DNA of 64,000 nt from Gammaproteobacteria bacterium (lineage in GTDB: Bacteria; Pseudomonadota; Gammaproteobacteria; Burkholderiales; Burkholderiaceae_C), in the NCBI GenBank assembly GCA_018828125.1, contig JAHJWB010000013.1, positions 248,001 through 312,000 of the forward strand, written 5' to 3'. Positions 1 to 8,069 of this stretch are shown piece by piece. The translations under genes were made by a program, and so were the position numbers. How positions within the stretch are numbered: position 1 is the first letter of the stretch; the number at the start of each line of letters is the position of its first letter. The notes beneath the pieces were generated by a model. The model did no database searches and was not told the origin of the DNA. It saw only the letters and a list, made by a program, of their open reading frames with translations.

Positions 1-853
1 ACCGCGGAGTAGCGCCCACGCTGGCTGCCAGCAGGTCGTGACACAGCTTTTGCAAGGCATCGATGACCTGGGCGGGGGCCCAATCACCCAATGCCGTCAC
101 ATCACCCCGGGCTATGGCCTGGGGCAAAGCGGCCCATGCTTGTGGGCTGCGGCCCGAATGGGCGAGCGCCAAGGCATCATCCGGTCGCCCTCCCGAAGCA
201 CGCAAAAACGATGTGGCAGCGTCGCGCGCAATGCCTTGTGACTGCATCCAGGCTTGCATCTCGGCATCGGCGGGCCACACCATGGTGTGACCAAGACAAC
301 GGCTGCGGATGGTGGGCAGCAACTGATGGGCGGCTTCGCTGGCCAGCACAAACCGCACATCGCCAGGGGGCTCCTCCAATGTCTTGAGCAGCGCATTGGC
401 CGTGATGTGGTTCATCTGCTCGGCCGGATACACCAGCACAGCCTTGCCGCGGCCCCGCCCCGAGGTGCGCTGAGAGAACTCGACCGCGTCACGCATCGCC
501 TCCACGCGGATCTCGCGGCTGGGCTTGCGCTTTTTGTCATCAATGTCTGCTTGCGCCTTTTCGGACAAAGGCCAGCCCAGCGCCATCATCTGTACCTCGG
601 GCATCAGCACGCACAGGTCGGTATGCGTGCGCACTTCAATCGCGTGGCAGCTGCTGCAGTGGCCGCAAGCGCCCTGCCCGGTGGGTGCATCACACAGCCA
701 CGCGCGCACCAGCTCCAACCCCAGGCGGTACTGCCCCAAGCCGGACGGTCCTTGCAGCAGCCACGCGTGGCCGCGCTGGGCCAGGAGGCTGGAGCGCTGG
801 GCGGCCAACCAGGGCGCGAGGGCGGATGCGCCTGCTTGCGCGGTTTCGGTCAT
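1..853 (-). CDS. holB: DNA polymerase III subunit delta' (partial, C-terminus beyond window)
   Basis: Clamp-loader delta' subunit, which works with gamma/tau and delta to load the beta clamp at replication forks. The reading frame opens at an ATG at 853 and is still open at base 1, so about 284 residues are visible and the C-terminus is missing. The N-terminus has a degenerate P-loop (LQGPSGLGQ), then the four-cysteine zinc module ending in CGHCSSCH (around residues 55-70), and further on the sensor-like stretch [10 protein letters not shown], all typical of HolB. The ATG overlaps the stop codon of tmk by four bases (ATGA), so the two are probably translationally coupled. tmk-holB adjacency downstream of mltG is a common proteobacterial order. 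The family call is firm. Confidence 0.93.
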   Translation of the reverse strand, partial: MTETAQAGASALAPWLAAQRSSLLAQRGHAWLLQGPSGLGQYRLGLELVRAWLCDAPTGQGACGHCSSCHAIEVRTHTDLCVLMPEVQMMALGWPLSEKAQADIDDKKRKPSREIRVEAMRDAVEFSQRTSGRGRGKAVLVYPAEQMNHITANALLKTLEEPPGDVRFVLASEAAHQLLPTIRSRCLGHTMVWPADAEMQAWMQSQGIARDAATSFLRASGGRPDDALALAHSGRSPQAWAALPQAIARGDVTALGDWAPAQVIDALQKLCHDLLAASVGATPR

Positions 854-1527
854 TGGGGTCCTCCTTGGGACGCCACCATGATAGCCAGCCACCCCTTGCG
901 CACGAAGACGCTGGTCAGTTGCTGCCACACGCGGTGCCGGTCCTGCGCGGCGTCGAGCCGGGCAAATCGCTGCGGCGCTGCCGACGCGCGGTCAGCGTAG
1001 CCTTGGGCCACGCGGCGAAAGAACTCTACGGGCTGGGCCTCAAACCGGTCAGGCACGCGGGCACCCGCCAGGCGTTGCGCCGCCACCTCGGGGGCCAGAT
1101 CAAACCACACCGTCAGATCAGGTTCACGCATCAAATCATGGTCTAGCGCTAGTCCAGTCTGGGCAAGTTGCTCCAATGTTGATAGCACCTCAAGATCAAA
1201 ACCGCGCCCTGCGCCTTGGTATGCAAACGTCGCGTCGGTAAACCGGTCGCACAGCACCACATCACCACGCGCCAGGGCAGGCTCGATGACATTGCGCAAA
1301 TGGTCGCGCCGGGCGGCAAAAATCAGCAACGACTCGGTGAGCGCATCCATGGGGTCGTTCAGCACCATCTCCCGCAACTTCTCTGCCAGGGGCGTGCCAC
1401 CGGGCTCGCGGCTCACGGTGACAGCACGGCCCTGCGCGCGAAACGCCGTCGCCAGTCCCTCGATGTGCGAAGACTTGCCGGCGCCGTCGATGCCTTCAAA
1501 GCTGATGAACAGACCGGGTCGTGACAT
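850..1527 (-). CDS. tmk: Thymidylate kinase
   Basis: Phosphorylates dTMP to dTDP with ATP in the cytoplasm, an essential step of dTTP synthesis. The 225-residue product has the P-loop GIDGAGKS near residue 12, the DRF motif ([13 protein letters not shown], around residues 92-105) that contacts the nucleotide, and a [10 protein letters not shown] lid-proximal segment. Length is slightly above the usual 205-215 residues, from a short C-terminal tail. It lies 75 bases after mltG and overlaps holB by four bases, so mltG-tmk-holB is probably one transcript. Confidence 0.95.
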   Translation of the reverse strand: MSRPGLFISFEGIDGAGKSSHIEGLATAFRAQGRAVTVSREPGGTPLAEKLREMVLNDPMDALTESLLIFAARRDHLRNVIEPALARGDVVLCDRFTDATFAYQGAGRGFDLEVLSTLEQLAQTGLALDHDLMREPDLTVWFDLAPEVAAQRLAGARVPDRFEAQPVEFFRRVAQGYADRASAAPQRFARLDAAQDRHRVWQQLTSVFVRKGWLAIMVASQGGPQ

Positions 1528-1602
1528 GAAAACCTTGGGTTGAAGCGGGTGGTAGGTGTGCAGGCAATGACCCGATGGACGCGACAGGTGCGCTACGTGC
1601 CG

Positions 1603-2622
1603 TCATTGACCCCGCTGGTAGCGATTGACCGCGCGGTTGTGCTCTTCCAGCGACGCGCTGAAATGGCTGGTGCCGTCGCCCTTGGCCACAAAGTACAGGG
1701 CGCGCGTGGCTTCGGGCTGCACGGCCGCCACGAGCGACGCCTTGCCAGGCATCGAAATCGGCGTGGGCGGCAGACCACCGCGGGTGTAGGTGTTCCATGG
1801 CGTGTCAGTCTGCAGGTCGCGGCGGCGCAGGTTGCCGTCAAACTTGTCACCCAGGCCATAAATCACGGTTGGGTCGGTCTGCAGCAGCATGCCAATGCGC
1901 AGGCGGTTGGCAAACACACCGGCGATCTGGGCGCGGTCGCTGGCGCGGCCGGTTTCCTTTTCGACAATGCTGGCCAGGATCAGCGCTTCGTCGGCTGACT
2001 TGAGCGGTGTGTCCGCCGCGCGCTGCGCCCATGCGGCCTCCAGGCGGCGATCCATGGAGTGAAGGGCCCGGCGCAGCAGTGCGATGTCGCTGGAGCCTTT
2101 GGCGTAGGTATACGTGTCCGGGAAGAAGCGTCCCTCCGGATGCACGCCCGGCCGACCCAGTTGCGCCATAAGCGCTTCATCGGTCAGGTTGGTGGAGTCG
2201 CGCTTGAGCTGGTCTTCGCGGGCCAAGGCCTGGCGCACCTGGCGCCAGTTCCAGCCTTCCACCAGGGTGATGGCGCGCAGGCTTTCTTCCCCACGTACCA
2301 GCTTTTGCAGCAGGCTGCGGGGCGTGGTGCCGGACGGGATTTCGTAGTTGCCCGCTTTGATGGCACGGTCCTGGCCCGAGAACCGAAACCACGCATACAG
2401 CAAGCGCGCGTCGGTCTGGGCCCCGGCTGCCACGACGTCGCGGGCCACGCCGCGTGGTGTGGTGCCGGGCTCGATGGCGAGCTCCAGCGCGTCGCCACCC
2501 AACACCAGGGGTTGATGCAGCCACCAGAAGGCGGCGCCACCCGATGCAATCACAACCAACACGATCAAAACCAGTAAACGTCGCACAACCCTGCTGCCTG
2601 TATGAATGGGACCGGGCATCAT
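1603..2622 (-). CDS. mltG: Endolytic murein transglycosylase MltG
   Basis: Inner-membrane lytic transglycosylase that cuts nascent peptidoglycan strands and so helps set glycan chain length. A single N-terminal membrane helix (about residues 14-32, LLVLIVLVVIASGGAAFWWL) precedes the YceG domain. The family signature ILASIVEKETG, carrying the catalytic glutamate, and the downstream TDPTVIYGLG and WNTYTRGGLPPTPI blocks are all present. The 339-residue length fits the family. The start is uncertain. The ATG used here lies only 9 bases from the ygfZ start on the other strand. A GTG at 2586, preceded by AGCAGG, would give a more normal gap and still keep the membrane helix. Confidence 0.93.
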   Translation of the reverse strand: MMPGPIHTGSRVVRRLLVLIVLVVIASGGAAFWWLHQPLVLGGDALELAIEPGTTPRGVARDVVAAGAQTDARLLYAWFRFSGQDRAIKAGNYEIPSGTTPRSLLQKLVRGEESLRAITLVEGWNWRQVRQALAREDQLKRDSTNLTDEALMAQLGRPGVHPEGRFFPDTYTYAKGSSDIALLRRALHSMDRRLEAAWAQRAADTPLKSADEALILASIVEKETGRASDRAQIAGVFANRLRIGMLLQTDPTVIYGLGDKFDGNLRRRDLQTDTPWNTYTRGGLPPTPISMPGKASLVAAVQPEATRALYFVAKGDGTSHFSASLEEHNRAVNRYQRGQ

Positions 2623-2631
2623 AATTCAGCG

Positions 2632-3549
2632 ATGACTTACTCCCTGAACGGCATTGCCCCCCTGTCCCATCTGGGCGTGATTCGCGTGGAAGGCGAAGAC
2701 GCCGCCAAGTTTCTGCACGGCCAACTCACCCAGGATTTCACCTTGCTGGGCTTGGACCAGGCCCGTCTCTCTGCCTTTTTGTCGGCCAAAGGCCGCATGC
2801 AAGCCAGCTTCATTGGCTTTAAGCGCAGCGCCACCGAAATACTTTTGCTCTGCAGCCACGACCTCTTACCCGCGACACTCAAGCGCCTTTCGATGTTTGT
2901 CATGCGCAGCAAGGCCAAGTTGACGGATGCCACTGCCGACTTTGCGCTGTACGGGCTGGCCGGAGATGCTGTCACGGCCTTTACCAGTGGGCCGCAGGCG
3001 GCGTGGACCAAGACTGACATCGGTGCCGCCAGTGTGGTGCACCTGTATCCGGCCGATGGTCAACCCCGAGCCCTCTGGGTCGCCCCCGCATCAGAACCCG
3101 CCCCTGCAGGCACAGCCATCGACCCGGCCTTGTGGCTGTGGAGCGAGGTGCGCAGCGGTGTGGCCACGCTGACCACACCCGTCTTCGAATCTTTTGTTCC
3201 GCAGATGCTCAATTACGAATCCGTGGGTGGTGTGAACTTCAAGAAGGGCTGCTACCCCGGACAGGAGGTGGTGGCACGCAGCCAGTTCCGCGGCACGCTC
3301 AAGCGCCGGGCGTACATTGCACACGCGGACGCCGAAGTGGTGGTTGGTGCTGAAGTGTTTGCGGCCAGCGACCTGGAGCAGCCTTGTGGCACCGTGGTGC
3401 AGGTTGCGCCCGCACCGGGCGGTGGGGTCGATGCCATCGTGTCCCTGCAGATTGCGTCGGCCGCCGAGGGTGCGCTGCAAGTGGGCAACACGGACGGCGT
3501 GCCACTGACGCTGGCCCCCCTGCCCTACGAATTGCTCGCGGATATCTGA
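2632..3549 (+). CDS. ygfZ: Folate-binding protein YgfZ, Fe-S cluster repair/assembly factor
   Basis: Tetrahydrofolate-binding protein of the GcvT-like family that supports iron-sulfur enzymes such as MiaB in the cytoplasm. The diagnostic motif with the essential cysteine (KKGCYPGQEV, about residue 205) is intact, and the N-terminus shows the usual G-x-DAAKFLHGQLTQD segment. The product is 305 residues from the ATG at 2632 (MTYSLNG). An in-frame ATG at 2602 would add ten unrelated residues and run into mltG, so 2632 is preferred, although no clear Shine-Dalgarno sequence precedes it. It is divergent from mltG. Confidence 0.92.
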   Translation: MTYSLNGIAPLSHLGVIRVEGEDAAKFLHGQLTQDFTLLGLDQARLSAFLSAKGRMQASFIGFKRSATEILLLCSHDLLPATLKRLSMFVMRSKAKLTDATADFALYGLAGDAVTAFTSGPQAAWTKTDIGAASVVHLYPADGQPRALWVAPASEPAPAGTAIDPALWLWSEVRSGVATLTTPVFESFVPQMLNYESVGGVNFKKGCYPGQEVVARSQFRGTLKRRAYIAHADAEVVVGAEVFAASDLEQPCGTVVQVAPAPGGGVDAIVSLQIASAAEGALQVGNTDGVPLTLAPLPYELLADI

Positions 3550-3630
3550 CACACATACGGGAGTTTTCGTGCCGACCCGTTGCCAGCCCGCTGCAGCACC
3601 TTGCAGAGTGTTGCAGCAAGCCCATCAGGC

Positions 3631-3690
3631 AAAAGCTATCAATAGAGGAGCTGGTAGCGCTTGAATCAAAAGGCTTTCAGATAGAAAACT
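3631..3690. repeat. R1 palindromic repeat, degenerate copy (a)
   Basis: AT-rich segment between the convergent ygfZ and thioesterase-GNAT genes. It contains AGCTATCAATAGAGGAGCTG and then TAGCGCTTGAATCAAAAGG, matching the left half and diverging in the right half of the R1 consensus (ATAGCTGCTAGCGCTTAT-n2-ATAAGCGCTAGAGGC). The 195-base gap holds nothing else recognisable. Confidence 0.5.
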
Positions 3691-3744
3691 ATCTATAAGC
3701 CAATGTTATCTAGCGGCACCAGCTTCTCTTTTTATAGCAACCAC

Positions 3745-4614
3745 TCACAACCGCCGCTCCATGGCGATGTGCGCGATGCCCGCCTCTTCCCACGGTTCCC
3801 CGCGCACCACAAACCCCGCCCGGCGATAAAAGCCTTCGGCACTGCGCTGGGCATGCAAATGGACAGCGTTATCGCCGCGGTCACGCGACGCGGCGACGAG
3901 CGCCTCCAGCACCTGCCGCCCCCATTGCGCGCCGCGCACCGACCGGTCGACAGCCATGCGGCCAATGCGGCCCACGCCCGGCGACTCCTGCAGCAACCGG
4001 CCGGTGGCCACCGGCAACCCGAGGCGGTTGTAGACCACGGCATGGCGCGCGGTGGCGTCGAGCGCATCGGCCTCGATCTCTGCCGGAATGTGCTGCTCGC
4101 GCACAAACACCGCGGTGCGCAGGCGGCCTGCATCGCGGCCCAGCGCATTCCAGTCGCCCGTGCGCACTTCCGCCATCTCTGCGCCAGCTTCAAAACCCTC
4201 AAAAATGGCACGCAGCGCAGGCGGCACGGGGCGCGAGGTCTGGGTGGCAGGGTCGGCAAACACGTAGATCAACTCGGCGGAGACCAGCAACTGGTCCCCA
4301 CTGAAGATGCCTGCCTCGAAAAGGCTAGACGAGTTGCCCACACGCGCACAGCGCAGGCCCACATCCAGCGTGTCGTCCAGCCGCGCAGACGCGTGGTATT
4401 CGACCGTGGCTTTCTTCACGTACATCTCGCCGCCCAGCGCCTCCATGCTGGCCTCGTACGGCAAGGCCAGCGCACGCCAGTAATCGCTCATCGCGGTGTC
4501 GATGTACATCAGGTAGTGCGCGTTGAACACGATTTTTTGCATGTCCACCTCCGCCCAGCGCACGCGCAGGCGGTGAAAACAGCGGAAGTCACTGCGTTGC
4601 ATGGTTTGACTCAC
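3745..4614 (-). CDS. Fusion of YbgC/FadM-type acyl-CoA thioesterase and GNAT acetyltransferase
   Basis: A two-domain protein of 289 residues. Residues about 9-140 form a hotdog 4-hydroxybenzoyl-CoA-thioesterase-like domain: the pattern RVRWAEVDMQKIVFNAHYLMY matches the YbgC active-site helix, with Asp in the usual position. Residues about 145-289 are a GNAT fold of the ElaA type, with VATGRLLQ and the acetyl-CoA loop region (VDRSVRGAQWGRQVLEAL) and the C-terminal GFYRRAGF. The GTG start at 4614 overlaps the stop of the upstream esterase (GTGA). An ATG four codons later is an alternative. Substrates of both halves are unknown. A role in acyl-CoA turnover plus N-acetylation is inference. Confidence 0.85.
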   Translation of the reverse strand: MSQTMQRSDFRCFHRLRVRWAEVDMQKIVFNAHYLMYIDTAMSDYWRALALPYEASMEALGGEMYVKKATVEYHASARLDDTLDVGLRCARVGNSSSLFEAGIFSGDQLLVSAELIYVFADPATQTSRPVPPALRAIFEGFEAGAEMAEVRTGDWNALGRDAGRLRTAVFVREQHIPAEIEADALDATARHAVVYNRLGLPVATGRLLQESPGVGRIGRMAVDRSVRGAQWGRQVLEALVAASRDRGDNAVHLHAQRSAEGFYRRAGFVVRGEPWEEAGIAHIAMERRL

Positions 4615-5573
4615 TCCAAAGAAAAAGCACGGCGCAGCGCACGGGCCGCATCGGCATGGGCCTGGCGCGCTTCAGGAATCGCGCGGCCCATCTTGATGAA
4701 TTCGTGGGTCACCCCACGGTAGATTTCGAGGTCGACGGGCACGCCGGCCAGGCGCAGCTTGTCGGCATATTCGATGCCTTCATCCACCAGCGGATCACAT
4801 TCGGCCAAGCCCACCCATGCGGGCGCCACGCCTTCTACGTCGGGCGCGTTCAGGGGTGCAAAGCGCCAGTCGTCCCGCTCCTCGCGGCTGCGCACGTAGT
4901 TGCCAAAGAACCAGGTGATGGCGGGCTCTTCCAGAACCAGACCGCGTGCAAAGGTCGTGTGAGAGGGCGTGTCCTGGTGGGCGGCGCAGCCGGGGTAGAT
5001 CAGCAACTGCAATGCCAGCGGCAGGCCTGCGTCGCGCGCCAGGATGGCGTTGACGGCCGCCAGGGTGCCCCCTGCGCTGTCGCCACCCACCGCCAATCGC
5101 GCGGGGTCGGCGCCCAAAGATTCAGCGTGGGATGCCAGCCACTGCAATGCATCCCACGCATCGTGGCTGGCCGTGGGAAAGCGGTGCTCCGGCGCCAGCC
5201 GGTAGTCCAGCGACACCACCATGCACCCAGCCAGACGCGCCAGTTCGCGGCACAGGATGTCGTGCGTGGCGATGTTGCCAATGGTGAATCCCCCGCCATG
5301 GGTGTACAGCAGCACGGGTAGCCGCGCGTCCGTCGAAGCGGCATACAACCTGGCAGGCAGTGCATGGCCGTCGCGGGCCGAGATCTGCAGGTCCTCCACG
5401 CGCGCCAGGGTCGCCTTGGGCACCTCCAGCACATCGGCGCCCGCCTGGTAGGCCGCGCGCGCGTCTTGCGGGGAGCGGGTGTGCAGGGGTGCATGCCCTG
5501 CGCGGGCCATGCGTTCGAGCACGCTGCGCATCTGGGGGGTCAGACGGGTGTGGTGAATGTGCAGATCGGTCAA
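4611..5573 (-). CDS. Alpha/beta hydrolase (hormone-sensitive-lipase-type esterase)
   Basis: Cytoplasmic carboxylic-ester hydrolase of the HSL (bacterial family IV) type. The oxyanion motif YTHGGGF (about residue 92), the nucleophile elbow GGDSAGG (about residue 165), the D in LAECDPLVDEG and the C-terminal HEF histidine give a complete triad. 320 residues is normal. The start is taken at a TTG (5573). An ATG 14 codons further in (MRSVLERM) would also leave the domain whole. It overlaps the thioesterase-GNAT fusion by four bases, so the two are probably co-translated. The substrate cannot be told from sequence. Confidence 0.88.
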   Translation of the reverse strand: MTDLHIHHTRLTPQMRSVLERMARAGHAPLHTRSPQDARAAYQAGADVLEVPKATLARVEDLQISARDGHALPARLYAASTDARLPVLLYTHGGGFTIGNIATHDILCRELARLAGCMVVSLDYRLAPEHRFPTASHDAWDALQWLASHAESLGADPARLAVGGDSAGGTLAAVNAILARDAGLPLALQLLIYPGCAAHQDTPSHTTFARGLVLEEPAITWFFGNYVRSREERDDWRFAPLNAPDVEGVAPAWVGLAECDPLVDEGIEYADKLRLAGVPVDLEIYRGVTHEFIKMGRAIPEARQAHADAARALRRAFSLE

Positions 5574-5600
5574 CGGTCAAAGTCTCGACAACAGAAACAA

Positions 5601-5617
5601 GCCCGCAGAGCGCGGGC
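5601..5617 (-). terminator. Probable intrinsic terminator after the hydratase gene
   Basis: GCCCGC at 5601-5606 pairs with GCGGGC at 5612-5617. Read on the minus strand the hairpin is followed by TTGTTTCTGTT, a weak U-tract. It lies 28 bases past the hydratase stop and just before the esterase start, so it would separate the two transcripts. Confidence 0.55.
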
Positions 5618-5644
5618 AAACCAGGGGTGTTTTTCTGGGGTGTT

Positions 5645-6514
5645 TTACTTGAAGGTCACCCGCACCGGGACAGCGCCTGGCAAGCCGTCGTACGTGGCCG
5701 TCACCGCCAAGCCCGCCTTGGGGGGCAGCAGTGGCGAGAACGATCCCAGGCTGATCAGATCGCCCGGCTGCATGGCAAGGCCTTCTTGCTTGAGCGCGCT
5801 GGCCAGCCAGACCACGGCGTTAAGGGGGTGGTCCAGGATGTCGCTGCCCTTGCCGCCACCCAGGCGGGTGCCCGCGGCGTCCGCCAGTGACACGTTCATG
5901 TCGGCCAGCGCCTTCAGCATCGCAAAGCGCTCGGCCCGGTAGACAGGCACGGCAATGGGCGCACCCGCCACGCCCAGGCGCGCACCCACGTTGATGGCCG
6001 TCACGCCTGCACCGTTGAGCTTGGGCGGTGCCTGCACCATCAGGTCAGGCAGTTCGATGAAGGGGATGATTTGGTCTACGGCGTCCAACACGTCCATGGG
6101 TGTCTTGGCGTGATTGATGGCCGCGCTTTTTACGCGCACGAGCATGTCGGCTTCGTACAAAGGCCGTGCGCCAAATGCCGCGTCCACAGTGGCGCCACTC
6201 GGCAGCACCATGCCTTCGTAGAGCTTGCCCCACACGGGCTTGTCGGTGTTAAAGCGCTTTTGCACCGCCGGGTTGGTCAACCCCGCCTTGTAGCCCACCA
6301 CCTTGCCCAGGCGCTGCGCGAGCAATGCGTTCACCTTGCTGCGCGTGCAGGCACCATCGGCGTCCGACAGGTTCTCGGGGTTGGTTGCCGGGGTCTTGGC
6401 GATGTAGCTTGCCACCATGTCGGCTGCCTGCGCATCGGTGAGGCATTGGGCCTGGGCGCCTGTCACAGAGGTGACGGCAAAGAGTGCTGCCATCAGGGTT
6501 TGCTTCGTGTTCAC
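5645..6514 (-). CDS. Secreted MhpD-type (2-keto-4-pentenoate) hydratase family protein
   Basis: The body of this 289-residue protein matches the 2-oxopent-4-enoate/2-oxohept-3-enedioate hydratase family: VGYKAGLTNPAVQKRF (about residues 72-87), GKLYEGMVLPSG, and GARPLYEADMLVRV supplying the acidic metal-site residues. Family members are normally cytoplasmic and act in aromatic meta-cleavage routes. Here the N-terminus is a clear Sec signal peptide (MNTKQTLMAALFAVTSVTGAQAQ, cleavage near residue 22), and two cysteines occur in the mature part. It therefore probably acts in the periplasm, and its reaction may differ from the cytoplasmic enzymes. It is divergent from the alcohol dehydrogenase across 100 bases, and no other meta-cleavage genes are nearby. 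RBS GGAGGAG lies just upstream of the ATG. Confidence 0.82.
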   Translation of the reverse strand: MNTKQTLMAALFAVTSVTGAQAQCLTDAQAADMVASYIAKTPATNPENLSDADGACTRSKVNALLAQRLGKVVGYKAGLTNPAVQKRFNTDKPVWGKLYEGMVLPSGATVDAAFGARPLYEADMLVRVKSAAINHAKTPMDVLDAVDQIIPFIELPDLMVQAPPKLNGAGVTAINVGARLGVAGAPIAVPVYRAERFAMLKALADMNVSLADAAGTRLGGGKGSDILDHPLNAVVWLASALKQEGLAMQPGDLISLGSFSPLLPPKAGLAVTATYDGLPGAVPVRVTFK

Positions 6515-6614
6515 GGGTGTCTCCTCCTTATAAAGTGGGCTATTCGTTGGTTGCTCTCAACGTTGGCGGACTATCGTAATCGCTGGCGCTTTCTTTCACA
6601 CATCCTGTTGCACC

Positions 6615-7751
6615 ATGGCATTCATCTACTACGTCACCCAGATCCAGTTCGAATTCGGCGCCGTCCAATTGCTCAAGCAAGAATGCGAACGCGTCGGAAT
6701 CACGCGCCCTTTGATCGTGACGGACCCCGGCGTAAAAGCCGCCGGTGTGCTGCAAAAAGCACTGGACGCCCTGCCCGGCATGACCGTGGCCGTCTTTGAC
6801 CAGACGCCATCAAACCCCACCGAGGCCGCCGTGCGCGCGGCGGTGGAGATGTACAAGGCCCAAAGCTGCGACGGCCTGATTGCCGTTGGCGGCGGCTCGG
6901 CCATCGACTGTGCGAAGGGCATTGCGATTGCCGCCACGCACGAGGGCCCGCTGACCCACTACGCCACCATCGAAGGTGGCTCACCCCGCATCACCGAACG
7001 CGCCGCACCGCTGATCGCCGTGCCCACCACCAGCGGAACGGGCAGCGAAGTGGCCCGCGGCGCCATCATCATCGTGGACGACCACCGCAAGCTGGGTTTT
7101 CACTCGTGGCACCTGGTGCCCAAGACCGCTATCTGCGACCCCGAACTCACGCTGGGCCTGCCGCCCATGCTCACGGCTGCCACGGGCATGGATGCCATTG
7201 CGCACTGCATGGAAACCTTCATGTCTGCAGCGTTCAACCCACCCGCGGACGGCATCGCGCTGGACGGCCTTACACGCGGCTGGGCGAACATCGAGCAGGC
7301 CACCACAAACGGCGGCGACCGCGACGCGCGCCTGCACATGATGAGCGCCAGCATGCAAGGCGCCATGGCCTTCCAGAAGGGCTTGGGCGCCGTGCATTCG
7401 CTCAGCCACAGCCTGGGCGGCGTGAACCCGCGCCTGCACCATGGCACGCTCAACGCCATGTTCCTGCCGGCTGTGATCCGGTTCAACGCAACGGCCGAAT
7501 CAGTGCAAAAGGAAAAGCGTCTGGAACGCATGGCCCACGCCATGGGCCTGACCAACGCGGGCGACATCCCCGAGGCCATCCGCGACATGAACGCCCGCCT
7601 GGGCCTGCCCACCGGCCTGGCCGCGATGGGCGTGACGGACGCCATGTTCGACGACATCATCAAAGGGGCCATGGCAGACCATTGCCACAAGACCAATCCC
7701 CGCGTGGCCACACCGGACGAATACCGGGACATGCTGACGCAATCGCTGTAG
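6615..7751 (+). CDS. Iron-containing (group III) alcohol dehydrogenase
   Basis: NAD(P)-dependent, Fe2+-requiring dehydrogenase, 378 residues. The nucleotide-binding GGGSAIDCAKG (about residue 97), the TTSGTGSE segment (about residue 138) and the metal-ligand stretches (DAIAHCMETF, HSLSHSLGG, HHGTLNAMFLP) are in order. The sequence style resembles 4-hydroxybutyrate or L-threonine-type dehydrogenases, but the exact substrate cannot be assigned. It is divergent from the exported hydratase and followed by a 318-base gap, so it is probably monocistronic. Confidence 0.9.
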   Translation: MAFIYYVTQIQFEFGAVQLLKQECERVGITRPLIVTDPGVKAAGVLQKALDALPGMTVAVFDQTPSNPTEAAVRAAVEMYKAQSCDGLIAVGGGSAIDCAKGIAIAATHEGPLTHYATIEGGSPRITERAAPLIAVPTTSGTGSEVARGAIIIVDDHRKLGFHSWHLVPKTAICDPELTLGLPPMLTAATGMDAIAHCMETFMSAAFNPPADGIALDGLTRGWANIEQATTNGGDRDARLHMMSASMQGAMAFQKGLGAVHSLSHSLGGVNPRLHHGTLNAMFLPAVIRFNATAESVQKEKRLERMAHAMGLTNAGDIPEAIRDMNARLGLPTGLAAMGVTDAMFDDIIKGAMADHCHKTNPRVATPDEYRDMLTQSL

Positions 7752-8069
7752 TCATCCCCAGTTGCAGCAACCACGACAGTTGCAGCAGCTAGGGCAACGG
7801 TGGCAGGTCCGGCGCAAGGCCGACCACACCGCCGTCAAGGTCAGAGACTGCGCGCGACCTAGCGTCCATTCCACCCATGTCGCCAATTCCCTGGCGCACA
7901 CACCTTGCGCCAGCCTTGCGGCCGTTTACAAACCGTCACACATCTACAACGGGACGGGATTGCGCTACCCCGTTCCTCCTTTCGCGCATCCCTACGCGCT
8001 AGACTCGCCCCAGTCAACAATTAATTAACAATTCATTACCCTGGGGTTTTTTGAGAAGGGCCTGTATCG
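7752..8069. other. Intergenic region upstream of the GGDEF-EAL gene
   Basis: 318 bases with no convincing gene. A short open frame across it has no RBS and no domain-like composition. The last 60 bases turn AT-rich (CAATTAATTAACAATTCATT at about 8014-8033), which fits a promoter for the gene starting at 8070, but no clean -35/-10 pair stands out. Confidence 0.5.

Noticed and set aside
1141-1156. TCTAGCGCTAGT in tmk resembling the R1 core
   Set aside because: Only the 8-10 base core matches, it lies in a conserved enzyme with normal length there, and the flanks are unrelated.
7762-8028. Small open frame between the alcohol dehydrogenase and the GGDEF-EAL gene
   Set aside because: No RBS and composition unlike a protein. 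Kept as intergenic.
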